Shown here: positions 56,872 to 64,000 of the stretch, piece after piece
Position numbering within the stretch: the first letter of the stretch is position 1
Layout of the letters: every line of letters starts with the position of its first letter
Origin: Pseudoalteromonas rubra
Lineage (GTDB): Bacteria > Pseudomonadota > Gammaproteobacteria > Enterobacterales > Alteromonadaceae
DNA: 64,000 bases
Reading direction: 5' to 3'
NCBI RefSeq assembly: GCF_005887115.1
Contig: NZ_PNCJ01000005.1
Coordinates: 1 to 64,000, forward strand
The notes under the pieces: model-generated
What the model was told of the DNA's origin: nothing
What the model saw: only the letters and a program-made list of their open reading frames with translations
The model's database searches: none
Made by a program: the position numbers and the translations under genes

Positions 56872-59040
56872 ATGTTGAAAATGAAACTAACACTACTCAG
56901 CGCAGCCGTCATGATCGGACTGGCAGGGTGCAGCAGCACACAAGAAAACAGCTCAGCAGCACCTGCAATCGCCGAAAAACAATACCAAAATCCACTATTG
57001 CAACCTTTTTCAGGTCCTTACCAGGGCGTGCCTCAGTTTGATAAAGTCCAACTGAAAGACCTTGAGCCAGCATTGGATATCGCGCTGGCAGATCACCTGA
57101 GTGAAATTGATCAGATTGCAGGCAACACTGCCCCTGCAACATTTGAGAACACCATTGTGGCAATGGAACGTTCAGGTGCTGCACTGGATCGCCTTTTTAC
57201 CTACTTCGGTATCTGGAGCGCGAATAACTCATCGCCAGAGTTTCGTCAGATGCAGGGTGGTCTGATGGCAAAGTTTGCCAAATACCGTTCTAAAATCACC
57301 CAAAATAAAGCCCTGTTTGAACGTGTAAAAACAGTGTACGAGAGCCCTGAATTTAAAAAGCTCACAGCTGAAGAACAACGTATTACCTGGTTACAGTACA
57401 ACAGCTTTGCCCGTAATGGTGCGACACTCGAAGGAGAAGAAGCAAAACGCTACGCCGAGATTAATCTGGCATTGTCAAAGCTGCATGCCGATTTCGCTAA
57501 TAACGTACTGGCCGATGAAGAAGGCTACGTGGTGTACCTGACAAAAGATCAGCTTTCTGGTCTGCCTGAGTCATACATCACATCTGCGGCGGCTGCTGCT
57601 GAAGAACGTGGTAAGCCTGGCATGTACGCTGTCACCAACACCCGTTCATCTATGGACCCATTCCTGATGTACTCCACAGAACGTGAGTTACGTAAACAGG
57701 TTTGGCAAAACTACTATAGCCGCGGTAACAATGCGGGTGAACACAATAACAAAGCCATCATCAATGAAATTCTGACTCTGCGTCATGAACGCGTGCAGCT
57801 GCTGGGGTATGAGAACTACGCACAATGGCGTCTGGAAGATCGTATGGCCAAAGATCCTAAGAACGCCATGGAGTTGATGAACAAAGTCTGGCCGGCTGCG
57901 ATCGCTCGCGTGAAAGAAGAAGTTGCGGACATGCAGGCACTGGCAGACCAAGAAGGCGCAAACATCAAGATTGAACCATGGGACTATCGTTTCTACTCAG
58001 AGAAAGTACGTAAAGCCAAGTATGATCTCGATTCCAACGAAGTAAAGCAATACCTGCAACTGGATAAGCTGCGTGAGGCTATGTTCTACGTTGCCGGACG
58101 CCTGTTCAACTTCGAGTTTACCGAAGTACCAGAAGGTTCAGTGCCTGTCTTCCATGAAGATGTACGTGTTTGGGAAGTAACCGACAAAACCAGCGGCGAA
58201 CATATCGGTTTATGGTATCTCGACCCGTTTGCACGTCAGGGTAAGCGCTCTGGTGCATGGGCAACGTCCTACCGTAGTCACACCACGTTTGATGGCAAAA
58301 CCAATGTACTCAGCTCAAACAACTCTAACTTTGTGAAAGCACCAGAGGGTCAGGCTAGTCTAATCTCATGGAATGATGCTGAGACCTACTTCCACGAGTT
58401 TGGTCACGCGTTGCACTCTTTGTCTTCTAAAGTGAAATACCCTGGTTCAAACTCAGGTGTGCGTGATTACACGGAATTCCAGTCTCAGCTGTTAGAGCGT
58501 TGGCTAGTGACCGATGAGGTGATTGATCGCTTCCTGGTACACCATGAGACGGGCAAACCAATGCCAAAATCTTTGGTAAACAAAATCAAACAGGCAGCCA
58601 ACTTCAACCAGGGCTTCGCCACCACTGAATATCTGGCATCTGCCATCATGGACATGAAGTTCCACACCACAGATCCTGCTAAAATTGGCGATCCGGTTGA
58701 ATTCGAAAAAACTCAGCTGGCGGCGATTGGCATGCCATCCGAAATTGTGATGCGCCACCGTACCACCCATTTTGGCCACGTTTTCTCCGGTGAAGGTTAT
58801 TCAGCCGGTTATTATGGTTACCTGTGGGCAGAAGTACTGACATCAGACGCAGCACAAGCATTTGCCAGTGCGCCTGGTGGTTTTTACGATGAAGAGGTTG
58901 CACAACGCCTGGTGAACTACCTGTTCTCTGTTCGTAACGCTATGGACCCGGCAGAAGCCTATCGCAAGTTCCGCGGTCGCGATGCTGCAGTAGAAGCCCT
59001 GATGCTGGACCGAGGCTTCCCGGTTACTTCGGATAAATAA
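56872..59040 (+). CDS. dcp: Peptidyl-dipeptidase Dcp-like M3 metallopeptidase (lipoprotein)
   Basis: 722 residues of the M3 family, removing C-terminal dipeptides. The lipoprotein signal ends in lipobox LAGC (Cys about residue 23), so it is placed on the periplasmic or outer-membrane side. The zinc motif HEFGH is near residue 506 (YFHEFGHALH), followed by the third ligand Glu in the DYTEFQSQLLERW segment. The ordering matches Dcp rather than PrlC. A strong intrinsic terminator follows (59050-59076). Confidence 0.93.
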   Translation: MLKMKLTLLSAAVMIGLAGCSSTQENSSAAPAIAEKQYQNPLLQPFSGPYQGVPQFDKVQLKDLEPALDIALADHLSEIDQIAGNTAPATFENTIVAMERSGAALDRLFTYFGIWSANNSSPEFRQMQGGLMAKFAKYRSKITQNKALFERVKTVYESPEFKKLTAEEQRITWLQYNSFARNGATLEGEEAKRYAEINLALSKLHADFANNVLADEEGYVVYLTKDQLSGLPESYITSAAAAAEERGKPGMYAVTNTRSSMDPFLMYSTERELRKQVWQNYYSRGNNAGEHNNKAIINEILTLRHERVQLLGYENYAQWRLEDRMAKDPKNAMELMNKVWPAAIARVKEEVADMQALADQEGANIKIEPWDYRFYSEKVRKAKYDLDSNEVKQYLQLDKLREAMFYVAGRLFNFEFTEVPEGSVPVFHEDVRVWEVTDKTSGEHIGLWYLDPFARQGKRSGAWATSYRSHTTFDGKTNVLSSNNSNFVKAPEGQASLISWNDAETYFHEFGHALHSLSSKVKYPGSNSGVRDYTEFQSQLLERWLVTDEVIDRFLVHHETGKPMPKSLVNKIKQAANFNQGFATTEYLASAIMDMKFHTTDPAKIGDPVEFEKTQLAAIGMPSEIVMRHRTTHFGHVFSGEGYSAGYYGYLWAEVLTSDAAQAFASAPGGFYDEEVAQRLVNYLFSVRNAMDPAEAYRKFRGRDAAVEALMLDRGFPVTSDK

Positions 59041-59049
59041 TTAGCACTG

Positions 59050-59078
59050 AAAAAGCCCCAATAAATGGGGCTTTTTAT
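59050..59078 (+). terminator. Terminator after dcp-like gene
   Basis: AAAAAGCCCC (59050-59059) pairs perfectly with GGGGCTTTTT (59067-59076) around AATAAAT. T-rich tail present; the A run lets it serve the convergent regulator gene too. Confidence 0.88.
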
Positions 59079-59105
59079 ACTTATCAGAGAGCTAGGAATA
59101 ACTTG

Positions 59106-59483
59106 CTAATTGCTAATCGCAAGTGCTGTGATACGCTTTAAGTGCTTTTCTAATGTGGCAAGACAGAAGGGTTTGATAATAAAACCATCAACCTTATGCA
59201 GTAGCACCTGCTGCACACGTTCGCGACCATTTTCACAAGTTACCATAACCAACCTGAGGTTTTTAAGCTCAGGCCTGGAACGAATTTCATTAAGGAGTGC
59301 TAATCCATCCATATGTGGCATGTTCAGATCTGATATCACCAGATCATAGTCTTTATTGCTCAACAACTGCAGAGCACGCAAACCATCGGTGGCTTCATCT
59401 ATGTCTGTAAAACCAAGTCGACGCAGCATACCTATCATCACGTGGCGCATTGAGGTCATGTCATCGACAACCAGAATTTTCAC
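59106..59483 (-). CDS. CheY-like response regulator
   Basis: Single-domain receiver, 125 residues. The acidic pair (VVDDMTSMRH), phospho-acceptor Asp (VISDLNMPHMDG), Thr (MVTCENGRE) and Lys (IIKPFC) are all in place. It starts with GTG at 59483 behind AAGGAGG. It lacks an output domain, so it presumably acts by protein contacts, as CheY does at the flagellar motor or in other two-component systems. No chemotaxis kinase is adjacent. Confidence 0.92.
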   Translation of the reverse strand: MKILVVDDMTSMRHVMIGMLRRLGFTDIDEATDGLRALQLLSNKDYDLVISDLNMPHMDGLALLNEIRSRPELKNLRLVMVTCENGRERVQQVLLHKVDGFIIKPFCLATLEKHLKRITALAISN

Positions 59484-59570
59484 CCGCTCCTCCTTAACTT
59501 CGCGATTGTCAGATTAAAAATCTAGCCTAAGATGGCGATAAAATCGACTGGAGGAACCGGGATTTCAACA

Positions 59571-60044
59571 CTACTCGTTTGATTCTTTGTTTAGCGACAA
59601 GGACATAAACACACTGAGTGGATTGTCACGGTACAAACCAAATCGTTCGCAACGCTCAAACCCCAGGCTTTCATAGAGGTTAATAGCTTTTTCTTGCTTA
59701 ACCCCGGTCTCCAGACGGATCAGGGGGATTTGCGCATCGCCGGCATAATGCAGCAGGATTTGCATGATACGTTTGGACAATCCCTTGCCGCGATACTGAG
59801 GTTTAACATACAGACGCTTAATTTCACCGTACAAGGTTTTGTCGAATTGCTTGACTATAGCGCCACAAGCCACAATCCCTTCTTCGTTGCGAAGGCCAAC
59901 AGCCCGGACATTAGGTTGATTGAGCTCTTCCAATGCCAGAGATTGGTCACTGGCAATGGGATAGAGGGTATTCATAAGTCGGTCAATTTCTGCAAATAGT
60001 TCTCTCACACTGGGATCATCGTTTTTTAAATCAACTAGTTGCAT
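59571..60044 (-). CDS. GNAT family N-acetyltransferase
   Basis: 157 residues, normal for a single GNAT domain. Motif A is visible as EIKRLYVKPQYRGKGLSKRIMQILL, with the acetyl-CoA loop Q/RxxGxG. The ending has ETGVKQEKAINLYESLGFERC. AAAGGA lies before the ATG at 60044; an extension to 60140 has no site and a poorer N-terminus. Substrate unknown. Confidence 0.9.
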   Translation of the reverse strand: MQLVDLKNDDPSVRELFAEIDRLMNTLYPIASDQSLALEELNQPNVRAVGLRNEEGIVACGAIVKQFDKTLYGEIKRLYVKPQYRGKGLSKRIMQILLHYAGDAQIPLIRLETGVKQEKAINLYESLGFERCERFGLYRDNPLSVFMSLSLNKESNE

Positions 60045-60685
60045 AATTTTCCTTTGAACAGAGCGGTTACATTCCGAGCACAGTTCTGCGCCCTTTTGCA
60101 TTATGGCATGCCAGACTAAGGGACAGGACCTGCACAACATCGTAAAGGCGTATTTTAACGTATTTTGCGGGAAATATAACTAAATATATTCAGATATTGT
60201 AGTGATGAAACAAGTTGCAGCATATGATTAACGAGCACAATGCTTTATATGTTTAAGTCATTAAGCCAAGCCGTGTTGGCCATCCATGGATGTCGACCAG
60301 CTAGGCGAGTAACAGAGTAATAGCTAACAGAATGACGGTGGCAATCGTGATGAAAAATAAAGAACACTGATTATGACTTGTGCGACCTGACTGAGAAAAC
60401 AACATGATTAACCCCCCGCTTCTTTCTCTAACTCTTAAAAACCACAAAAGTATTAATAAGAGAGCAAGCAATACAACCAAAAGTAGTAACATTGATAGCA
60501 AAAAATTACCCAAAAGACCAGGAAATAGTGCAATTATTATCCTATTAATGTCACTAAATCTCGTAGTAATAAAAGATATTATTGCAAACCAAACACTTAC
60601 GCATCACCTACAGAGAGCATTAAAAAACACACAAATGGCTTGGATTTTGCCAACACGGACCTATATAAGGAAAAAAGGAGTCGCC
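60045..60685. other. Gene-poor region between GNAT genes
   Basis: About 640 bp between two divergently arranged acetyltransferase genes. It is AT-rich and shows one possible small membrane-protein gene (described separately) on the minus strand. The long frame from 60404 that reads into the downstream gene is an extension, not a real start. Confidence 0.5.
60301..60405 (-). CDS. Possible small membrane protein (34 residues)
   Basis: ATG at 60405 after a GGGGGG purine run encodes MLFSQSGRTSHNQCSLFF, then ITIATVILLAITLLLA: a short polar start and one strong membrane helix at the end. The frame extends upstream to 60513 with another hydrophobic segment but without a ribosome site. It occupies a region otherwise without a gene. 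The call is tentative. Confidence 0.3.
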   Translation of the reverse strand: MLFSQSGRTSHNQCSLFFITIATVILLAITLLLA

Positions 60686-61612
60686 ATGATCACACTAAAA
60701 TCAGCCACTAAAGACAACTACAGTGACGTATTTGCGCTGCAACTGCTCAGTGAAGACCTGAACTATATTGCCTCACCAGCCGAAGCGCTCGCCGAGTCGG
60801 TATTCTTTCCATATTACCGCAACCTGCTCATCTATCATCAGCAAACACTGGTCGGGTTTATGCAATATCATCCCATGGAACCCGAAGGCACCAAACATGA
60901 ATATACAATCACGCAACTGCTCATAGACAAGCGTTATCGACGCCAGGGATTTGCAACTCAGGCTTTGCGGGCATTACTTACCCAACTCCAAGCTAAGTCG
61001 GATTGCCAGGTCATTTCCGCTGTCTATGTGCAAGGTAATGAGCGAATGAGAGCACTTCTCAGCCAACTCTCATTTGAATTCAAAGGACGCTGGAACGACA
61101 ATGCCTGCCTGATGGAATGGCATCGGACATCTCAACACCCGGAGGTGTTTCTGAGTACCATTTGGCATGAAAATTTTGAGCACCTGAGTGATCTGCAACT
61201 ACACGAAAAGCAAAAGCCACTGGTGGCACCCAACGACTGGACCCTGCTGGAAGCGGCCTATAACCCGGAATATGAGATACGCGCAATCAATTATCGGGGT
61301 GAGCAGGTCGGCCTTATCATGTGGGTATTTGAAAAGCCTCACCGGGTCTCAATCTGGCGATTAATGGTAGACAAAGCCTATCAGCAGCAGGGCATAGGCA
61401 GACAAGCCCTTAGTGCCGCACTGGAGGAGATCCGTAGCCTCCCGGAAGTAACAGAAATCGCCATCTGTTACGTGCCAGACAACCCAGTCGCAAAGGACTT
61501 TTATGCCAGTTTTGGGTTCATTGAAACCGGCTTTGATGAGGAGGAAGAGGAAATGTTGGCTGAGATCCGTATTAGTCGAACTGACCAGGGTGCGCTCTGT
61601 AAAGGGGCTTAA
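60686..61612 (+). CDS. Tandem GNAT acetyltransferase
   Basis: 308 residues with two GNAT domains. The first (about 1-140) has DKRYRRQGFATQALRALL (motif A); the second (about 150-308) has DKAYQQQGIGRQALSAAL and a C-terminal FYASFGFIETGF. AAAAGGAG lies before the ATG at 60686. The duplicated layout suggests either bivalent substrates or one degenerate domain. It overlaps the convergent hydrolase by 4 bp. Confidence 0.88.
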   Translation: MITLKSATKDNYSDVFALQLLSEDLNYIASPAEALAESVFFPYYRNLLIYHQQTLVGFMQYHPMEPEGTKHEYTITQLLIDKRYRRQGFATQALRALLTQLQAKSDCQVISAVYVQGNERMRALLSQLSFEFKGRWNDNACLMEWHRTSQHPEVFLSTIWHENFEHLSDLQLHEKQKPLVAPNDWTLLEAAYNPEYEIRAINYRGEQVGLIMWVFEKPHRVSIWRLMVDKAYQQQGIGRQALSAALEEIRSLPEVTEIAICYVPDNPVAKDFYASFGFIETGFDEEEEEMLAEIRISRTDQGALCKGA

Positions 61613-62406
61613 CAAAAAGGAATAATTTGCTGTGGTTTGGCATACCCAATACCTGCGCTTTCAAACGCACGTACGTCGTCCTCCCCGTGATAGTGGTATG
61701 CGCATAACCTGGCCAGTATGGCTGGCGGATATTCTCTTAATAGCTCATCCAGACCGGCATGACTTGGGTTGCCCGACGCCACACAGTCGTGAAATATGAT
61801 CTCTCCCTGACCTATCTGGTGTATTAATAGTTCAGGGATGGGTCGGGTATCGCCACTATAGAAAAACCGTCCGGGAAGATGCAGGGAGAAAGCGCTGCCA
61901 GGCGCCTGATGACGCACCGGGTAACAATTTAACCGGACCTGCTGATGAAAAAAGTACTCACCAACCGGATGTAACTCAAAGGTGTGCCAGATATCTTCAC
62001 GTTGCTCTGCCAGCCCAGTATACGCAAGCATGGCACACAATGACTGAATAAGTTGCACGGGCACATACAAGCGAACTTTTTGCTCACTCAATGCCGCTTT
62101 AAAGTAGAGCTGTTCCAGCCCGCCAATATGATCGTAATGCAGGTGCGTAATAAATACCGCCTGAGGAAGGGGCTGACTGCCAAAAACCCGCTTGAATCGC
62201 AACAGGGTATCGTGACCGCAGTCGATCAGTAACCAGGGGGAATCATTACAACAGATAACACACGCTGAATTTCCAAGTTCCGCTGCACTGGCCGCCCCGA
62301 CTCCGAGAAACAAGGCGCAATCCGGGATTCTTGCCGGCACCTGTTTATCACTCGTATTGTCCTGTGTCGGCCGGGTTACTATCGACTGTAACATTCGTCT
62401 GCTCAT
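61609..62406 (-). CDS. Metallo-beta-lactamase-fold hydrolase
   Basis: About 265 residues of MBL fold. The metal motif is FITHLHYDHIGGLEQ (HxHxDH), with later metal ligands in FYSGDTRPI and IIFHDC, and a C-terminal CAYHYHGED. It resembles the RNase Z/ElaC-like and arylsulfatase-like groups more than beta-lactamase B1. A TTG precedes the ATG at 62406. It is convergent with the tandem GNAT gene and overlaps its stop. Confidence 0.88.
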   Translation of the reverse strand: MSRRMLQSIVTRPTQDNTSDKQVPARIPDCALFLGVGAASAAELGNSACVICCNDSPWLLIDCGHDTLLRFKRVFGSQPLPQAVFITHLHYDHIGGLEQLYFKAALSEQKVRLYVPVQLIQSLCAMLAYTGLAEQREDIWHTFELHPVGEYFFHQQVRLNCYPVRHQAPGSAFSLHLPGRFFYSGDTRPIPELLIHQIGQGEIIFHDCVASGNPSHAGLDELLREYPPAILARLCAYHYHGEDDVRAFESAGIGYAKPQQIIPFC

Positions 62407-62651
62407 CAAAGAAAGTCACTCGGTACACGTCCAATGCTAGATGCAATAATTGACAATTCAGTGACATACTCAAACAACACACATAATTAGTTACACTAAT
62501 ATTTGGTCAATTTAACTAAAGTAAGTCACTATACGTCTAGCGCCAAGGCCCACATTATTATGTAACAACATGATATTATTAAACTTTACCTCTTTGGCAC
62601 TTGTTTTGCTAACTCCTGTACATATCAAAAAGAACAAAATGGAAACTCACC

Positions 62652-63680
62652 ATGATAAAAACACTCTCTCCTTTATTCGCAGCATTAGCACTCAGTGGTT
62701 GTGTGATCCATATTGATGGCCACAGCAAAACAGTAGCGGATGTAGAGCTGCAAAAAAGCCTGACACTGGATGCAGCACACCTCTCCAGCCTGGTCGCAGA
62801 TACCAGTGCAGGTTCACTGGATATCGTTGGTGACGAGAACCTTACACACATTGAAGTCGATGCCAAGATTCTAACCGACAAAGAGCATAGCTATCAGCTC
62901 AGTCTTGAACAGGACGGCAATAACGCTCGGCTGGTCGCAAAACAAAACACCCGAGTTGGCATTGTCTGGTACAGCGGCAATAGCCCCAGAATCGATCTCA
63001 CTGTTCGTGTGCCTAAACACCTGGCATTGGATATTGACGATAGCTCTGGTGACATTGCCATTACAGGAATGACAGGTGATATTGAGCTGGAAGACGGTTC
63101 CGGGGACATCAGTATCAATGGCGCAGCCAATGTCAAAATTGATGATGGCTCAGGACAAATGCTTATCCGTGGTGTCAGCGGCATGCTGGATATCGAAGAT
63201 GGCTCTGGTGACATCAGTATTCAGGGCGGCAGTCAGCTAAAACTCGACGATGGTTCAGGACAGATTTATATCACTGACATACGTGGTGATATGGACATCG
63301 AAGATGGCTCGGGCGACCTGCAAATCATTGGTGGCCGCGCGCTTAATCTGGACGATGACTCGGGCAACATTAGCCTGACCGATCTCAGTGGCGACCTGAC
63401 CATAGTCGATGGTTCCGGTAATCTCGAGATCCGTGGCGGCAACTCGCTGGACTTACGCGATGACTCCGGCTTTATCAGAGTTCAGAACTTACAGGGTAGT
63501 GCCAACATAAACGATGGCAGTGGTAACCTGGTAGTACAAAACATCAAAGGCCACGTTACCATAGATGATGACTCTGGCGACATCGAAGTGATTGAAGCAG
63601 GTGGCCTCACCATCACAGGTGACACTTCGGGTGGCCAGCGCATTGAAAAAGTCCGGGGCGAGGTCAACATTCGCGACTAG
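62652..63680 (+). CDS. DUF4097-like beta-solenoid lipoprotein
   Basis: 342 residues. Lipoprotein signal (MIKTLSPLFAALALSGC, lipobox LSGC). The mature part is built of about eleven imperfect repeats of roughly 20 residues, each with an [EDN]-D-G/D-S-G-[DNQ]-[ILM] turn (for example EDGSGDISI, DDGSGQMLI). This is the pattern of a right-handed parallel beta-solenoid in putative adhesin families (DUF4097). Anchored by lipid it could face the periplasm or the outer surface. AT-rich upstream region; the function is unknown. Confidence 0.85.
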   Translation: MIKTLSPLFAALALSGCVIHIDGHSKTVADVELQKSLTLDAAHLSSLVADTSAGSLDIVGDENLTHIEVDAKILTDKEHSYQLSLEQDGNNARLVAKQNTRVGIVWYSGNSPRIDLTVRVPKHLALDIDDSSGDIAITGMTGDIELEDGSGDISINGAANVKIDDGSGQMLIRGVSGMLDIEDGSGDISIQGGSQLKLDDGSGQIYITDIRGDMDIEDGSGDLQIIGGRALNLDDDSGNISLTDLSGDLTIVDGSGNLEIRGGNSLDLRDDSGFIRVQNLQGSANINDGSGNLVVQNIKGHVTIDDDSGDIEVIEAGGLTITGDTSGGQRIEKVRGEVNIRD

Positions 63681-63813
63681 TGCGATGTAATACCAGTCCA
63701 CATTATTAGAAAAAGAACGACACTTTTTGCAAGTAAAGCGTCACCTTTTGCCAGTGCACTTCTTGATGTCAGCTTCTACAATGGCATCATCAACTCAGGT
63801 AACAAGGTGACAT

Positions 63814-64000
63814 CATGACTTACACAAACACAGCACTCATTACAGGCGCGTCTTCAGGTATTGGTTTGGAACTCGCTCGCTTACATGCTCAGCAAGGAGG
63901 CGATCTGGTTCTGGTTGCCCGCTCAGAAGGTAAACTCAATACGCTGAAAAATGAACTGGAGCAAGCTTATGGTGTCAACGCCTGTGTTATTACTGCCGAC
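63814..64000 (+). CDS. Short-chain dehydrogenase/reductase (3' truncated by window end)
   Basis: Begins at ATG 63814 with AAGGTGA upstream. The visible 62 residues include the cofactor motif TGASSGIGLELARLH and the second strand DLVLVARSEGKL. It matches the YqjQ/DltE-like SDR group. The rest lies beyond the window. Confidence 0.9.

Noticed and set aside
60404..60685. Extended start for the tandem acetyltransferase
   Set aside because: The extra 94 residues show no domain and a strong AAAAGGAG lies before the ATG at 60686.

Overview
The window looks like a chromosomal contig end from a marine gammaproteobacterium, most likely Pseudoalteromonas or a close relative in Alteromonadales. This is inferred from the gene families (betIBA with a BCCT-like carrier and a TorF-like porin, a TonB-dependent receptor, a propeller-type hybrid histidine kinase, a lipoprotein phytase, a YeeN-type YebC protein). 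No rRNA, tRNA, CRISPR array, insertion sequence or phage gene was seen. Bases 1 to about 199 are not genomic. They are poly-C followed by a degraded copy of an Illumina P7/index/TruSeq adaptor, so the first gene is cut by the assembly end.

Layout. 202-7755: a giant RTX-type calcium-binding repeat protein, 5' truncated. 7756-8549: three tandem 227-bp repeats carrying REP-like inverted palindromes. 8550-10246: an unknown protein and a pirin. 10410-17267: a tight six-gene minus-strand operon of redox enzymes (GST, di-haem peroxidase-like protein, cupin/haem-oxygenase-like fusion, Rieske oxygenase alpha and beta, flavin monooxygenase) with a divergent LysR regulator. 18401-22237: second LysR, SDR and TonB receptor. 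22614-28424: choline-to-glycine betaine locus betI-betB-betA, then a short BCCT-like carrier behind an overlapping mini-ORF, and a TorF-like outer-membrane protein. 29042-30942: AraC regulator coupled to a membrane protein with a degenerate GGDEF domain. 31356-37641: lipoprotein beta-propeller phytase and a 1371-residue hybrid sensor/AraC regulator. 37916-38711: three small Cys-rich leader peptides. 38867-46238: YeeN, HAD phosphatase, DUF2141, NIT-domain chemoreceptor coupled to a dual-specificity phosphatase, SDR, GST, DJ-1/PfpI. 46684-53732: hydrolase, S41 peptidase, another leader peptide, amidohydrolase and an orphan FtsX/MacB permease. 53761-64000: MATE pump, LysR, GlxA-like protein, Dcp peptidase, CheY-like regulator, acetyltransferases, metallo-hydrolase, a DUF4097 beta-solenoid lipoprotein and an SDR cut by the window end.

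Two systems deserve attention. The first is a family of five dispersed small peptides (at 28805, 37916, 38212, 38513, 49810) that share a leader of the form MKLxLNKKxMKxLSxN...TPEIxGG followed by variable Cys-rich cores. Two of the five are frameshifted at the same place in the leader. They look like secreted or ribosomally made, modified peptides whose processing machinery is not in this window. The second is the six-gene oxidative operon, whose combination of enzymes I cannot match to a known pathway.
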